Notes: generated by a model not told the origin, from the sequence alone. 64,000 nucleotides of DNA from Caulobacteraceae bacterium (GCA_947452365.1 CANGCO010000004.1:22522-86521); one strand, 5' to 3'. Positions 28,413-38,809 are shown, counted from the stretch's first letter. Program-made: numbers and translations.

Positions 28413-29009
28413 ATGACTGAGCACAGAACCGCGCAAATCCTTCGCGAAACCAAGGAAACCTTTATAAAGGTCTCGATCGATCTCGATGGCACAGGCCAGG
28501 CCCAGGTCTCAACCGGGATCGGGTTTTTCGATCACATGCTGGACGCCTTTGCCCGGCACGGCGGCTTTGATTTGAATGTTGAGGCCAAGGGCGATCTGCA
28601 TATTGATTTTCACCATACGGTCGAGGATGTCGGGATCGTGCTGGGGCAGGCCGTGGCCAAGGCGCTGGACGGTTTCAAGGGCATTCGCCGGTTTGGCCAT
28701 GCCTATATCCCCATGGATGAGACCTTAAGCCGATGTGCGATCGACCTGTCCAATCGTCCCTATCTGATCTGGAAGGTTGAGTTTTCGCGGCCCAAGATTG
28801 GTGATTTCGACACAGAATTGTTCAAGGAATTCCATCAGGCCTTTGCCATGAATGCCGGGGCCTGTGTGCATCTTGAATGCGTATATGGTGACAATAACCA
28901 CCATATTGCCGAAAGCGGATTTAAGGCCTTGGCGAGGGCCTTGCGGGTTGCGGTCGAGCTTGATCCCAAGACCCAAGGCCAGGCCGCCTCGACCAAGGGC
29001 GTGCTTTAG
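28413..29009 (+). CDS. hisB: Imidazoleglycerol-phosphate dehydratase
   Basis: 198 residues. The two metal-binding histidine clusters are [16 protein letters not shown] and [17 protein letters not shown], repeated as [18 protein letters not shown] in the second half. It is the monofunctional form without the phosphatase domain. It converts imidazole-glycerol phosphate to imidazole-acetol phosphate, the sixth step of histidine synthesis. It is first of the hisB-H-A-F-E run. Confidence 0.96.
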   Translation: MTEHRTAQILRETKETFIKVSIDLDGTGQAQVSTGIGFFDHMLDAFARHGGFDLNVEAKGDLHIDFHHTVEDVGIVLGQAVAKALDGFKGIRRFGHAYIPMDETLSRCAIDLSNRPYLIWKVEFSRPKIGDFDTELFKEFHQAFAMNAGACVHLECVYGDNNHHIAESGFKALARALRVAVELDPKTQGQAASTKGVL

Positions 29010-29017
29010 GATCCTTG

Positions 29018-29662
29018 ATGCAAACCGTTACCCTGATTGATTATGGCTCTGGCAATCTGCGCTCGGCGCAAAAGGCCCTGATCGCGGCGGCGATGGGGCT
29101 TGGGCCGAGCTATGAGGTCAGTGTCTCGGATGATCCAGAGGTGATTGCCCGCGCTGACCGTCTAGTCTTGCCTGGCGTTGGTGCCTTTGCCGCCTGTATG
29201 CGGGCACTGGAAGAGCGTAGCGGCGTGATTGAGGCCATGATCGAAGCGGTCAAGGGCCGGGGGGTTCCGTTTTTGGGTGTTTGCGTTGGCATGCAATTGC
29301 TGGCCGATCGCGGGCTAGAATTTGGCCAGACCACAGGGCTTGGCTGGATTGGTGGCGAGGTGCGGCTTTTGGCCCCCACTGACCCGCACTGTAAGATTCC
29401 ACATATGGGCTGGAACGCGTTGGACACTATGCGCGATCATGCCTTGTTGGCGGGGCTAGAGCCCGGCGCCCATATGTATTTCACCCATTCCTATGCCCTG
29501 TTTGCTAAGGACCCTAGCAGCGTCATTGCCACCACTGATCATGGCGGAGCCATGGTTGCGGCGGTTGCTAAGGACACGGTCGCAGGCATGCAATTTCATC
29601 CTGAAAAATCCCAAGCCGCAGGCCTTCGCCTGCTGGCTAATTTCCTGGAGTGGCGGCCATGA
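29018..29662 (+). CDS. hisH: Imidazole glycerol phosphate synthase, glutaminase subunit
   Basis: 214 residues, class I glutamine amidotransferase. [12 protein letters not shown] at the start, nucleophile Cys in GVCVGMQLL, and the His/Glu pair in MQFHPEKSQ. It supplies ammonia to HisF. The ATG at 29018 is preferred over the TTG at 29015. Its stop overlaps hisA (ATGA), which suggests coupled translation. Confidence 0.96.
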   Translation: MQTVTLIDYGSGNLRSAQKALIAAAMGLGPSYEVSVSDDPEVIARADRLVLPGVGAFAACMRALEERSGVIEAMIEAVKGRGVPFLGVCVGMQLLADRGLEFGQTTGLGWIGGEVRLLAPTDPHCKIPHMGWNALDTMRDHALLAGLEPGAHMYFTHSYALFAKDPSSVIATTDHGGAMVAAVAKDTVAGMQFHPEKSQAAGLRLLANFLEWRP

Positions 29663-30390
29663 TTCTTTATCCCGCCATCGACCTGAAAGACGGTCAGTGT
29701 GTGCGTCTGCTCCATGGCGATATGGATCAGGCCACCGTGTTCAACGCCTCACCCGCAGATCAAGCCGCACAATTTGTACGGGCGGGTTTTGAATGGTTGC
29801 ATGTGGTTGACCTTAATGGCGCGATTGAAGGTCGGCCCGTCAATGCCGATGCCGTGGGCGAGATCATGCGCGCCGTTTCGATCCCGGTTCAGCTCGGTGG
29901 CGGCATCCGCACCCGCCCCCAGATCGAGCACTGGATCGAGGCAGGGATCAGCCGGGTGATTTTGGGCACGGTCGCGGTCAAGGATCCCGATCTGGTTCGG
30001 CGCGCCGCCGCCGATTTTCCAGAACAGATCGCCGTGGCCATCGATATTCGCGACGGTATGGTTGCGGTTGAGGGCTGGGTTGGGGCGTCAGATCTGGATG
30101 CGGTAACCCTCGCCAAACGCTTTGAGGACGCGGGCGTTGCCGCCCTGATTGTTACCGATATTGGCCGCGACGGGGCCTTAACCGGCGTTAATGTTGAAGC
30201 GGTTGGCGCAGTTGCCGATGCGGTAAACATTCCAGTGATCGCCTCTGGCGGCTTTGCGTCTGTTGCCGATATTCGCAATCTTAAGGCCCGGCCCGGGGTT
30301 GCGATTGCGGGCGCTGTTCTGGGCCGCGCGCTCTATAATGGCGCGATTAGCCCGGCCGAAGTGCTCGCCGCCGCGCAAATGCGCCGCTAG
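29659..30390 (+). CDS. hisA: Phosphoribosylformimino-5-aminoimidazole carboxamide ribotide isomerase
   Basis: 243 residues, TIM barrel. The catalytic aspartates are in [10 protein letters not shown] and [11 protein letters not shown], and the phosphate-binding loops are LGGGIRT and ASGGFA. It catalyses the Amadori rearrangement of ProFAR to PRFAR. ATG 29659 overlaps the hisH stop by four bases; a GTG nine bases upstream is also in frame but the MILYPAID start is canonical. Confidence 0.96.
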   Translation: MILYPAIDLKDGQCVRLLHGDMDQATVFNASPADQAAQFVRAGFEWLHVVDLNGAIEGRPVNADAVGEIMRAVSIPVQLGGGIRTRPQIEHWIEAGISRVILGTVAVKDPDLVRRAAADFPEQIAVAIDIRDGMVAVEGWVGASDLDAVTLAKRFEDAGVAALIVTDIGRDGALTGVNVEAVGAVADAVNIPVIASGGFASVADIRNLKARPGVAIAGAVLGRALYNGAISPAEVLAAAQMRR

Positions 30391-30410
30391 GGTTGGAGGC
30401 TCACACACCC

Positions 30411-31175
30411 ATGCTCAAGGTGCGCATAATTCCCTGTCTGGATGTTAAGGATGGGCGCGTGGTCAAGGGCGTCAATTTCCTTGACCTGCGCGATGCCGGT
30501 GATCCGGTCGAACAGGCTAGGGCCTATGATGCCGCCGGCGCCGATGAGCTCATGTTTCTCGATATCACCGCCAGCCATGAGGGCCGCGGGGCCATATTGG
30601 ATGTGATTGCCCGCACGGCTGAGGTCTGTTTCATGCCGGTTTCGGTTGGTGGTGGGGTGCGGCAGGTTGGGGATGCCCGGCGTCTGTTAAGGGCCGGGGC
30701 CGACAAGGTCTCGATCAATACTGCGGCGGTTGAAAATCCTGACCTCTTGTCTGCGGCCGCCGATGCGTTTGGTTCGCAATGCGTGGTGGTGGCGATTGAT
30801 GCCAAGGCCAGGGCTGATGGCGCAGGCTGGGAGGTTTTTACCTATGGCGGTCGCCGCGCCACGGGGCTGGATGTGATTGCGTATGCAGAACTGGCTGTGG
30901 CCCGAGGGGCGGGTGAGATTCTGCTCACCTCTATGGACCGCGACGGGGCAAAGACCGGTTATGACAATGCCTTGCTGAAGGCGGTCACTGAGGCCGTACG
31001 GGTGCCGGTGATAGCCAGTGGCGGGGCCGGTTCATGCAGGGACCTGATCGAGGGCGTGCAAATGGGCGGCGCAGATGCCGTGCTCGCCGCCTCGATCTTC
31101 CATTTTGGCGAAATCAGTATTGGCCAGGCCAAGACGGCCATGGCCGAGGCTGGTATTGCCGTGCGCCCGATCTGA
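30411..31175 (+). CDS. hisF: Imidazole glycerol phosphate synthase, cyclase subunit
   Basis: 254 residues, TIM barrel related to His[17 protein letters not shown] carries the first catalytic Asp and [13 protein letters not shown] the second; SVGGGVRQ and ASGGAGS bind phosphates. It joins PRFAR with ammonia from HisH to give imidazole-glycerol phosphate and AICAR. The ATG at 30411 has GGAGG about 10 bases upstream. Confidence 0.96.
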   Translation: MLKVRIIPCLDVKDGRVVKGVNFLDLRDAGDPVEQARAYDAAGADELMFLDITASHEGRGAILDVIARTAEVCFMPVSVGGGVRQVGDARRLLRAGADKVSINTAAVENPDLLSAAADAFGSQCVVVAIDAKARADGAGWEVFTYGGRRATGLDVIAYAELAVARGAGEILLTSMDRDGAKTGYDNALLKAVTEAVRVPVIASGGAGSCRDLIEGVQMGGADAVLAASIFHFGEISIGQAKTAMAEAGIAVRPI

Positions 31176-31190
31176 TGCAAGTCTAGCGCC

Positions 31191-31526
31191 ATGTCCCAAA
31201 CCCAGCGTTTTACCACCGCGCTTGACGCCCTGTTTTCGACCATAGAGGCACGCAAGGGCGGCGATCCTGCCCAATCCTATACGGCCAAGCTCTTGTCCCA
31301 GGGCCCGATCAAGGCCGCGCAAAAGCTTGGCGAGGAAGCCATAGAGACCGCGCTCGCGGCTGCCTTAAACGATGCCGACGGCATTGCGAGCGAAAGCGCG
31401 GACCTTATCTATCACTGGCTGGTGCTATTGTGCGCGAGCGGCGTGTCGCTCGATGCGGTTGCGGCAAAACTTGAAGCACGGGTCGGGCGCTCTGGCCTTG
31501 ACGAAAAGGCCTCGCGGCCGACCTAG
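31191..31526 (+). CDS. hisE: Phosphoribosyl-ATP pyrophosphatase
   Basis: 111 residues, all-alpha MazG-like fold. SYTAKLLSQGPIKAAQKLGEEAIETALAA carries the E-E-x2-E metal site, followed by ESADLIYHWLVLLCASG. It hydrolyses PR-ATP to PR-AMP, step two of the pathway. The cyclohydrolase HisI is not fused and must be elsewhere. It ends on a CTAG shared with the convergent Smr gene. Confidence 0.95.
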   Translation: MSQTQRFTTALDALFSTIEARKGGDPAQSYTAKLLSQGPIKAAQKLGEEAIETALAAALNDADGIASESADLIYHWLVLLCASGVSLDAVAAKLEARVGRSGLDEKASRPT

Positions 31527-32101
31527 GGGTTTTGTCGCTTTTTGAGAGCAATATAAAGCGCGCCCTCGCCGCCATGCCGACGATGGGCCTCCGACACCCC
31601 GGCCACAATACTGCGAAGGTGTGGCGCAGACAGCCAGTCTGGCGTGCGGCGGCGCAATATGCCATCACCCAAAAAGCCCTTGCCCGTAATCACCAAGACC
31701 GCCCTCAGTCCATCGGCCTGGGCGCGGACGAGAAAATCTTCTAATACGCGGCGGGCCTGGTCTTGGCCAAGGCCGTGAAGGTCAAGCCGCGCCGTGATCG
31801 GATCACGCTCACGGGCCAGTCTTTGTTTGCGTCGTGGCTCAATACGGTTTGGGCCGTGATAGGGCGCAGGTTTTGGCACTGGTATTGGCACAGGGCTGGG
31901 TAGAATGGGTGCGGGGGCGGGAACAGCAGGCGTCTTGCCGGGTTTGGTCTTGCCGACCTTGACAGGCATTGCTGCCGGCTGTGGAGGGCTTGGGATTGGC
32001 TCGGCCGGCAATTTGGGTACGGTCCGGCCAGGCCGGGCGCGCACAGTTGCAGCCACCATGGACCAGATTTTTATGTCATCAGGATTAAGCGGGCGGCGCA
32101 C
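31523..32101 (-). CDS. Smr-domain protein
   Basis: 192 residues. A disordered, proline-rich N-terminal half (VPAPAPILPSPVPIPVPKP and similar) precedes a C-terminal Smr domain: RLDLHGLGQDQARRVLEDFL, then LVITGKGFLG and GALYIALKK. The LDxHG and TGxG motifs are diagnostic. Smr domains nick nucleic acid or act in ribosome rescue. It is six bases downstream of mltA and probably co-transcribed with it. Confidence 0.88.
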   Translation of the reverse strand: MRRPLNPDDIKIWSMVAATVRARPGRTVPKLPAEPIPSPPQPAAMPVKVGKTKPGKTPAVPAPAPILPSPVPIPVPKPAPYHGPNRIEPRRKQRLARERDPITARLDLHGLGQDQARRVLEDFLVRAQADGLRAVLVITGKGFLGDGILRRRTPDWLSAPHLRSIVAGVSEAHRRHGGEGALYIALKKRQNP

Positions 32102-32107
32102 TTGGGC

Positions 32108-33370
32108 TCAGGGCGACAGGGTCTGGAAAGGCGCAACCGGCAACCCTTGGGCTTGCGGCGGCGATATCGCGGTGAGCGGTCTTGGCTTTAGCGCATAAAG
32201 TTTCAAGGTGTGGCGGATACGACCCGCCTCCAGACCCGCAGACGGGCCCTTGCCCAGATAAAGGTCAGCGCGGGCTGGGCCCTTAATGGCCCCGCCCGTA
32301 TCGAGAGCCGTAACAATCCGGCGATAGGTTGGAAAGGCACCGTTCAAGACCGGGGCCTGGGCATCGATCCAATAAAGACCGCCCATAGGGGTTGCACCGG
32401 GATCGACCGCGATCGCGCGACCAGGCGGCAGGGGCACACCCGCCGAACCGATCGGCTCTTGCCCATCATCGGCCGAAACACTGAAAAACACATAGCGTGG
32501 ATTAAGCTGCATCAGGGCATTGGCCTCTGGCCCGCGATGGCTCAAGAGCCATTGGCGGATTTCCTCCGCAGAGGTGGCATTGTCAGCCAAAAGGCCCCGC
32601 TCGCGCATAATCTTGCCAAGCCCGATAAAGGCGCGGCCATTGGAGCCATTATAGATCAATTTTCTGCGCTCGCCGCCCGGCAAGATTGCCGTGCCCGAGC
32701 CCTGGACCTGTAAAAAGAATAGGTCTTCGGGTCGCAACCACATCAGGGGCTGACCTAGGCCAAGATGCTCGATTTCCGCTCGGTCAGGATAGGGCACGAG
32801 CTGGCCATCCACCATGCGCCCCACAGCGGCATTGACCGAAGCGGTCGAGGCACCCGTCCCCGGGCTCGGTATGATCAGGTCTGAGGGCCTCGCCCGCAAG
32901 GGTGCCGAAAACTCAGCATCGGGCAGAAGTCTAGCCTCGTATTCTGGCGAGAAATAACCGGTCAGCAGGCCGGGCGTTTCGACAGGAACAATGTCAAAGC
33001 GGGTTTCGAAGAACAATCGCGCGGCCGCGGCATCGAGGGGCGCTTGGCGGGTCAGGTCCTGGCAGACGGCGGATAATTCCGGCACCTTGGCAATGCGGCA
33101 CCCCGCCTTCAAACCGGCCAGGGCGCCCAGTGCGTCTTCTTGATCCCAACCTTGAAGTTTCAAAAAGTCAGGATTGGCCGCAGCGGGTTGGACGGCCGGT
33201 GCGGGGTCAAAATATTCACCCGCACGGGGCGGCGGCACCCAGGTCCGGCCCGCCGCTGGCGGCGGCACATAAGGCGGCGGCAAGATTTCGCAAGCCCCCA
33301 GCAGCAAGAGCAGGGCCAGCCCCACCGCAAAGCGGTGCGTCGGTTCAAGTGGCCTCGTCGGCTCGGACAT
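32108..33370 (-). CDS. mltA: Membrane-bound lytic murein transglycosylase A (MltA)
   Basis: About 420 residues. The lipoprotein signal is FAVGLALLLLLGAC with a lipobox LGAC near 26. A long MltA domain follows (LLTGYFSPEYEARL, GSGTAILPGGERRKLIYNGSNG, LMQLNPRYVFF) and a 3D domain with catalytic Asp in TGGAIKGPARADLYLG. It cleaves peptidoglycan to 1,6-anhydromuropeptides at the outer membrane. I chose ATG 33370 to avoid overlap with the Tim44-like gene; GTG 33397 or ATG 33391 in the same frame are possible. Confidence 0.9.
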   Translation of the reverse strand: MSEPTRPLEPTHRFAVGLALLLLLGACEILPPPYVPPPAAGRTWVPPPRAGEYFDPAPAVQPAAANPDFLKLQGWDQEDALGALAGLKAGCRIAKVPELSAVCQDLTRQAPLDAAAARLFFETRFDIVPVETPGLLTGYFSPEYEARLLPDAEFSAPLRARPSDLIIPSPGTGASTASVNAAVGRMVDGQLVPYPDRAEIEHLGLGQPLMWLRPEDLFFLQVQGSGTAILPGGERRKLIYNGSNGRAFIGLGKIMRERGLLADNATSAEEIRQWLLSHRGPEANALMQLNPRYVFFSVSADDGQEPIGSAGVPLPPGRAIAVDPGATPMGGLYWIDAQAPVLNGAFPTYRRIVTALDTGGAIKGPARADLYLGKGPSAGLEAGRIRHTLKLYALKPRPLTAISPPQAQGLPVAPFQTLSP

Positions 33371-33374
33371 AAGG

Positions 33375-33986
33375 CTAGGCCTGGGCAGCATCGACACGCA
33401 TCAAGGTCCAGTTGGGATTGGCACTGGCCACCGGCCGCGCGAATGTCCAGACCTCGGCTGTGCGGCGATCATCCACACCCTCACCCTCGGGGCCCTTGGT
33501 GCGGCTACGAAACTCGGCCAAAAAACGTACCCGCGCGCGAACCTGATCACCGACCAGATCTATGCCTTCAAGATCGGCCCGCGGGGTCTGGAGAAATTCA
33601 ACAGTTTCTGTGCGGCCCTCGGCTATTTTTTGGCCAATAGCCTTGTCAAAGGACGCAAACACATCGGTTGCCAATAGACCGCGCAGGACATCACGATCGC
33701 CCGCCGCAAAGGCGCGGACGATCATTTCATAGGCAGACCGGGCGCCTGACAGAAAATGGGCGACATCAAAATTTGGCTCGCGCGCCCGCAAGGCGGCCAA
33801 ACCCGTTAGGCCCGTCGCGGCCTCACCAGCCTCTGGTTCCGATAGCGGTGCTGGCGCTGGACGCTCTTGCGCGGATTGTGCGTCTTCACCCGGTTGGCGC
33901 CCGACCCTGCGGCCAAGAACATTATAGAGCTGATAAAGTACGACGCCGGCCAGGACCGCAAAGATCAAAAGTTGAAGCGCTTGCAC
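33375..33986 (-). CDS. Tim44/TimA-like inner-membrane protein
   Basis: 203 residues from a GTG at 33986, which has AAGGG about nine bases upstream. One N-terminal transmembrane helix (QALQLLIFAVLAGVVLYQL), then a charged, disordered linker, then a Tim44-like domain (FLSGARSAYEMIVRAFAAGDRDVLRGLLATDVFASFDKAI) ending DDRRTAEVWTFARP. Bacterial members are related to mitochondrial Tim44 and localise to the inner membrane. The neighbours MltA and SecB suggest an envelope or export context. It is divergent from secB. Confidence 0.85.
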   Translation of the reverse strand: MQALQLLIFAVLAGVVLYQLYNVLGRRVGRQPGEDAQSAQERPAPAPLSEPEAGEAATGLTGLAALRAREPNFDVAHFLSGARSAYEMIVRAFAAGDRDVLRGLLATDVFASFDKAIGQKIAEGRTETVEFLQTPRADLEGIDLVGDQVRARVRFLAEFRSRTKGPEGEGVDDRRTAEVWTFARPVASANPNWTLMRVDAAQA

Positions 33987-34258
33987 GAGCAGAACCCTTA
34001 ATGAACCCGGGCCGTTCCATGGCCCAATTCGACCAAGATCACCCTTAACGGATATGGAGGCTGTTATATAGGCGATTGCTGGAAACAAGATAGGGATGAG
34101 GCTTGGCAATTGGCGAGGCCTGCCTGTGTCGGCATTGCCCAGAGCCGCCAGAGATTGCACAGGTTTGCGCCCTATGCTAGCAGCGCTTTTTCCAAGGCCG
34201 TGATCCCGTCTTTCGTCGGCACACCTTTGGCCTGATAACCAAGCGGATAAGCACGTCC

Positions 34259-34765
34259 ATGACTGACACAGTGGCCGACGGCCAAATCAATCCAGCACCC
34301 GCCACCGATATTGCGAGCGGCCCCGGCCTGCGGATCTTGACCCAATTTATTCGCGACCTGTCGTTTGAAAACCCAAAGGCGCCAGAATCCATGCGTTCGG
34401 GCGGCGCCCAACCACAGATCGATCTGGGTGTCGAATTGAACGCGCGCAGCCGAGATGATGGGCTTTATGAAGTCGATCTTAAGCTGTCCGCGGGTGCAAA
34501 CAGGGACGGCGAGTCGGTCTTTCATGTCGAACTGGTCTATGGCGGCCTGTTCCAAATTGAAGGCGTTCCCGAAAGCGAGATGGAGCCCGTGCTCTTGATC
34601 GAGTGCCCGCGCTTTTTGTTCCCGTTTGCCCGGCGCATTATTGCCGATCTAAGCATGGAGGGGGGGTTCCCACCCTTTATGCTAGATCCGATCGATTTTG
34701 CCGTCATTTATATGGCGCGCAAGGCCCAGGCTGAAGCCGAATCGTCTGGCTCGATATCGGTCTAG
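34259..34765 (+). CDS. secB: Protein-export chaperone SecB
   Basis: 168 residues. [57 protein letters not shown] and [28 protein letters not shown] are the conserved SecB segments. It holds secretory precursors unfolded and delivers them to SecA. The 272-base gap upstream separates it from the Tim44-like gene. Convergent with dnaQ, sharing CTAG. Confidence 0.96.
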   Translation: MTDTVADGQINPAPATDIASGPGLRILTQFIRDLSFENPKAPESMRSGGAQPQIDLGVELNARSRDDGLYEVDLKLSAGANRDGESVFHVELVYGGLFQIEGVPESEMEPVLLIECPRFLFPFARRIIADLSMEGGFPPFMLDPIDFAVIYMARKAQAEAESSGSISV

Positions 34766-35487
34766 GTCTTAGGGACCATAAGGCCCAGATCATACCAAAC
34801 CGCCTTGTCCTTTAGGGTCTTGGCGATAAAGGCTTCATGTGCAGCGCGCTCAATCTCGGTGGCGCGTGCCGCCAAGGGGCGCGGCCGCTGGGCCTGGGCC
34901 GCGGCCTGAACTGTGTCGGGATTCAGACCGGGCGATATTGCCGGTCCGGCCAGATCAAGGCCCCGCTCCTTGCCGCCCCTAAGCTCCAGATAAACCGCAG
35001 CTAAAAGTTGGGAATCGATCAGGGCGCCGTGCTTGTCACGCTCGGCCAAAGAGATCTTGAACCGTTTACAGAGGGCATCAAGCGAGTTTGGCATGCCGGG
35101 AAAGCGCTTTTGCGCCATGGGCAGGGTATCAATCCAGCGCCCCGCCTCGAGCGGCGCGCGCCCGGCTAGGCTTAATTCATTATTGATAAAGCCGCGGTCA
35201 AACCCGGCATTATGCGCAATCAATTGTGCATCACCGATAAAGTCCAAAAAGGCATCACAGACGTCTGGGTGTTCAAACCTCGGCTTGCCGACGAGAAAAG
35301 CATTGGAAATGCCGTGAACCCGCTCGGCATCCGCATCGATCGGCCTTTGCGGATCAACAAAGGCATGAAACTCTCGGCCTGTCGGCAAGAGATCAAACAG
35401 CTCAATACAGCCAAGCTCGATCAGCCTGTGACCCGATTTAGGATCAAGACCGGTGGTTTCAGTATCCAGAACAATTTCACGCGACAT
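34762..35487 (-). CDS. dnaQ: DNA polymerase III epsilon subunit (proofreading exonuclease)
   Basis: 241 residues. Exo [17 protein letters not shown], Exo [18 protein letters not shown], Exo III with [16 protein letters not shown]; a C-terminal tail (about 185-241) would bind the alpha subunit. It is the last gene of the leftward operon from the origin, 30 bases after coaE. Confidence 0.95.
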   Translation of the reverse strand: MSREIVLDTETTGLDPKSGHRLIELGCIELFDLLPTGREFHAFVDPQRPIDADAERVHGISNAFLVGKPRFEHPDVCDAFLDFIGDAQLIAHNAGFDRGFINNELSLAGRAPLEAGRWIDTLPMAQKRFPGMPNSLDALCKRFKISLAERDKHGALIDSQLLAAVYLELRGGKERGLDLAGPAISPGLNPDTVQAAAQAQRPRPLAARATEIERAAHEAFIAKTLKDKAVWYDLGLMVPKT

Positions 35488-35517
35488 GGTCGCTCCAAGG
35501 CTGAAAGGCTGGCATGC

Positions 35518-36126
35518 TTAGGTCGGTTTGACTGGGGCGCTAGACCGCAGACTGGCCAAGACGGCTTGAACCTGCTTGCGGGCGTGATCTAGGCCCTGTG
35601 CGGTATCAATGACAAAATGAGCGCGCGCGCGTTTATCAGCGTCTGGCGTTTGCCGCGCCAGTATCGCCTGCAATTTTTCATCCGTCATGCCTGGCCGCTC
35701 AAGCACGCGTTGGCGCTGCAGGTCGGCGGTGGCAGACACGACAATCACCGCATCCATATGCGTCTCGCCGCCGGTTTCAAACAGGAGGGGTATATCGAGA
35801 ATCGCCAGATCAGCGCCGTTTGCACGCGCTGCGTTTAAAAACTCAATCCGGCTTTGCGCCACAAGCGGATGCACAATCTGTTCCAGCGTCTTCATGGCCT
35901 CGGGCCTGCCCAATACCTGAGCGCTGAGCCGTTCGCGGTCAATCGCGCCGTCAATCACAGTGCCGGCAAAAGCCGCCTCAACCGGTGCGACCGCCGCGCC
36001 GCCCTTGGCATAGAGCGCGTGCACCGCGGCATCGGCGTCATAGATTGGCACGCCCTCATCCGCAAACAGCTTGGCTGTAGTGGACTTGCCCATTCCAATC
36101 GAGCCGGTGAGACCAATCAATTTCAT
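35518..36126 (-). CDS. coaE: Dephospho-CoA kinase
   Basis: 202 residues, P-loop kinase. [21 protein letters not shown] holds Walker A at 8-15, then [12 protein letters not shown] and [11 protein letters not shown]. It phosphorylates dephospho-CoA in the last step of coenzyme A synthesis. Its ATG overlaps the aroE stop (ATGA at 36123-36126). Confidence 0.95.
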   Translation of the reverse strand: MKLIGLTGSIGMGKSTTAKLFADEGVPIYDADAAVHALYAKGGAAVAPVEAAFAGTVIDGAIDRERLSAQVLGRPEAMKTLEQIVHPLVAQSRIEFLNAARANGADLAILDIPLLFETGGETHMDAVIVVSATADLQRQRVLERPGMTDEKLQAILARQTPDADKRARAHFVIDTAQGLDHARKQVQAVLASLRSSAPVKPT

Positions 36127-37001
36127 GATTTTGCCTTTTCTTCCGCCGCAAGGGCCGCAAGCGCCAAGGCCCGGACATCAATCGCTTGCGGCGGCGCATG
36201 ACCAAACAGGGCTTCAAACGAGGGTATGGCCTGGCCTACCAACATATCAAGACCATCAATGGTCAAGTGTCCCCGCGCCCGGGCCGCCTGCAAAAACTGA
36301 GTATCAAGCGGCTTATAGACCATGTCCATAAAGGCGCAGGTGCTTGGCACGGCCTGCCAGTCAAGACCTGGGCCCTCACCGCCATTAAGGCCAAGCGAGG
36401 TGGCATTAATCACCGCCACGGCCCCATCAAAAACGGCGCCGATCTGATCTTGACCATAGGCCAAAACCTTGTCGCCAAGGGCGTCGGCTATGGCAAGGGC
36501 TCGGTCAAAAGTGCGGTTTAGGATCCGGACCTGGGGCACACCGGCCAAGACGAGCGCTGCGGCCGCGCCCCGCGCCGCGCCGCCCGCGCCCAAAATCACC
36601 ACCGGTCCGCTTTTCAGATCAAGGCTAGGGGCTTGGCGGGCAAAGGCATATAACAGGCCCTCGCCGTCTGTATTATCTAGCTCAAGACTACCATCAGTGC
36701 GAAACACCACCAGATTAGCAGCCCCGGCTAGGCTCGCTCGCGGATGAACAAAATCACGGCCAGCCTGGGCCAGGCCCAAGGCCTGCTCTTTAAACGGCAG
36801 CGTAATATTGAGGCCGCAAATCGCGCCACCGCGGCAGCCCTCAATCAGGGCCCTAAACCCGTCAAGACTAGGGCCAAAGGCAATATAGACCCCATCAAGA
36901 CCCGCCGCCTGCAGCCAGGCATTATGCAATAGCGGGCTTAGGGAGTGACGCACCGGATGGCCAACCACGCCCGCCACTCGGGTTTTGGCTGAAATTGTCA
37001 T
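36123..37001 (-). CDS. aroE: Shikimate dehydrogenase (NADP+)
   Basis: 292 residues. [17 protein letters not shown] is the shikimate-binding start, [12 protein letters not shown] holds the catalytic lysine, [12 protein letters not shown] follows, and [18 protein letters not shown] is the nucleotide site. It reduces 3-dehydroshikimate in the aromatic pathway. It overlaps maf upstream and coaE downstream by four bases each. Confidence 0.95.
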   Translation of the reverse strand: MTISAKTRVAGVVGHPVRHSLSPLLHNAWLQAAGLDGVYIAFGPSLDGFRALIEGCRGGAICGLNITLPFKEQALGLAQAGRDFVHPRASLAGAANLVVFRTDGSLELDNTDGEGLLYAFARQAPSLDLKSGPVVILGAGGAARGAAAALVLAGVPQVRILNRTFDRALAIADALGDKVLAYGQDQIGAVFDGAVAVINATSLGLNGGEGPGLDWQAVPSTCAFMDMVYKPLDTQFLQAARARGHLTIDGLDMLVGQAIPSFEALFGHAPPQAIDVRALALAALAAEEKAKS

Positions 37002-37597
37002 GTCATCACCACCCCAAACTGCCGAAGCGCGCCAAGTAGGCCCGTAAGCGGTAGGCCCAGAATGGTGAAATAATCGCCATCGATCTGGTCAAACAACTGC
37101 ACGCCCGCCGATTCTAACTTATAGCCGCCGACACAGCCCAGCACGTCTTGGCCATGATCGGCCAGATAGGTCTGCAAGAACTTGTCGGAAAAATCGCGCA
37201 TGGTTAGATGGGCGCTAACCACCTCCTGCCACACGATCTGCCCGTCGCGCGCCAAGGCAATCGCCGAATGCAGGCTGTGGCGTCGGCCGCGCAATTGCGC
37301 GAGCTGATTACCAAGGTCTGCGATCGAGTTCGGCTTGTTAAATAGGGTTCCACCAAGATCCAAGGTCTGGTCGGCACCAATCACCAGGCCCGGCTCGGTT
37401 TGCGAAACGTGTTCGGCCTTGGCCCCGGCCAAGCTAGCGGCAATGGCGATTGGCGAGGCCTGACCGGTCAGAAGCTGGGTTTTTAACGCCTCCTCATCCA
37501 CCGCACTGACCTTGACCGAAAAGCGCAGGCCCGCCCCCAAGAGTAGGGCGCGCCGTGCGCTAGAGCCGGAGGCTAGGACAAGGTAGGGTGCGCTCAT
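36998..37597 (-). CDS. maf: Maf-family nucleoside triphosphate pyrophosphatase
   Basis: 199 residues. LVLASGSSARRALLLGAGL is the Maf signature, VIGADQTLDLGG and LRGRRHSLHSAIALARDG follow, then GCVGGYKLESAGVQLFDQIDGDYFTILGLPL. Family members hydrolyse dTTP/UTP or modified nucleotides and affect septum formation. It is second in the operon, overlapping ppsR and aroE by four bases. Confidence 0.93.
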   Translation of the reverse strand: MSAPYLVLASGSSARRALLLGAGLRFSVKVSAVDEEALKTQLLTGQASPIAIAASLAGAKAEHVSQTEPGLVIGADQTLDLGGTLFNKPNSIADLGNQLAQLRGRRHSLHSAIALARDGQIVWQEVVSAHLTMRDFSDKFLQTYLADHGQDVLGCVGGYKLESAGVQLFDQIDGDYFTILGLPLTGLLGALRQFGVVMT

Positions 37598-38442
37598 GCC
37601 GTGGGTTCAATTTGGCCGCGCGCAGCCGATAATATATTGATCACGGCGGCGGCCGTTTCTTCAACCGAGCGGCGGGTAACATCGATTACTGGCCAGCCTT
37701 GTTTTTCAAACAATCGGCGCGCCCGGACCGTCTCATCCCGAACCGCCTCGGTTTCGATATAGGCGCTTTCGCGGCCCTCGTTTAAACTCAAAAGGCGGTT
37801 GCGGCGGATCTGGATCAAACGGTCTGGCGACACGGTCAGGCCCACCACAAGGGCATGCTTTAGATCAAACAATTGCGCCGGCGGCTCTGCACCCGGAACC
37901 AGCGGCACATTGGCGGCTCTTACCCCACGATGGGCCAGATAAATGCAGGTCGGGGTTTTTGAGGTGCGGCTTACGCCCACCAGGACCACATCGGCGCTTT
38001 CCAGATTTTGTGTGCCCTGGCCGTCATCATGGCCAATCGCATAGTTCAGCGCCTCGATCCGGTTGAAATAGTCGTGGTCTAGGGCATGCTGGGCACCGAC
38101 CCGGTTGGAGATTGAGGCCCCCAGATAGCGCGACAGGGCTGAAACCAGCGGATCGAGCGCGGCAATACAGCCAATATCCAACTGGCGGCAGCCGTGTTCG
38201 AGCGATTCGCGCAGGCTTTTATCGACAATCGTGTGGATCACTATGCCCGGCGCGCCCTCAACCTCCTGCATGACCCGCTCAAGTTGGCGCTGGGACCGCA
38301 CAAGGGCATAGACATGCTCGATCGGCAGAACTTGATCAAACCGTGCGCAAACCGCCTTGGCCATAGCATTCAGCGTCTCGCCGGTTGAGTCCGAGACCAG
38401 ATGAACATGGAAATAGGTGGCGATGCGCGGTTGTTGGCTCAT
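37594..38442 (-). CDS. ppsR: Pyruvate, water dikinase / PPDK regulatory kinase-phosphorylase (DUF299)
   Basis: 282 residues. FHVHLVSDSTGETLNAMAKAV at the start and the P-loop-like GVSRTSKTPTCIYLAHRG near 152, then ALVVGLTVSPDRLIQIRRNRL. These are the DUF299 hallmarks. Members switch pyruvate phosphate dikinase or PEP synthase on and off by ADP-dependent phosphorylation. In Alphaproteobacteria it flanks the chromosomal origin opposite hemE, exactly as here. It is first of the leftward operon. Confidence 0.93.
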   Translation of the reverse strand: MSQQPRIATYFHVHLVSDSTGETLNAMAKAVCARFDQVLPIEHVYALVRSQRQLERVMQEVEGAPGIVIHTIVDKSLRESLEHGCRQLDIGCIAALDPLVSALSRYLGASISNRVGAQHALDHDYFNRIEALNYAIGHDDGQGTQNLESADVVLVGVSRTSKTPTCIYLAHRGVRAANVPLVPGAEPPAQLFDLKHALVVGLTVSPDRLIQIRRNRLLSLNEGRESAYIETEAVRDETVRARRLFEKQGWPVIDVTRRSVEETAAAVINILSAARGQIEPTA

Positions 38443-38492
38443 AGGTCTGTTTTGCCCTTTGAGACGAGGCTTCGCAAGGCGGCTGATTTTTG

Positions 38493-38501
38493 TGTGGATA
38501 T
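38493..38501 (-). promoter_or_regulatory. DnaA-box-like nonamer 1
   Basis: Reads ATATCCACA on the minus strand, one mismatch to TTATCCACA. Confidence 0.6.
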
Positions 38502-38766
38502 TGGGTGGGTACGAGGTGTGCCCGTGGGCAAATTTACGGCCTTGGGCGGGTATGGATTTAGCGATTTTTAGATTTGGTTAACCCTATGGGGACAAGCCTT
38601 AAGTTTGTCGTAAAATCTTCACATCTTAGTCGGTTGGGGATGTTTGCATTTGTGAAGATCTGATCAGTATCAGGGCTGACACAATTTTACAGGTCTTTGC
38701 TAATTTAAGCGCGCCAATAAGGGTTTTGATTTTGGCGGTTACGATTTGTCCACGGTTTCAACAGGT

Positions 38767-38775
38767 TGTGGATTA
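38767..38775 (-). promoter_or_regulatory. DnaA-box-like nonamer 2
   Basis: Reads TAATCCACA on the minus strand, one mismatch to TTATCCACA and one to the Caulobacter-type TGATCCACA. A weaker match on the plus strand, TTGTCCACG, lies at 38746-38754. Confidence 0.6.
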
Positions 38776-38809
38776 GAACAATCCGTTGCACGAAGAAGCC
38801 TGAACCTCT

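Noticed and set aside
33130..33640. Long plus-strand frame opposite mltA and the Tim44-like gene
   Set aside because: Composition-driven antisense of well-supported genes; rich in Arg, Pro and Ala with no domain.
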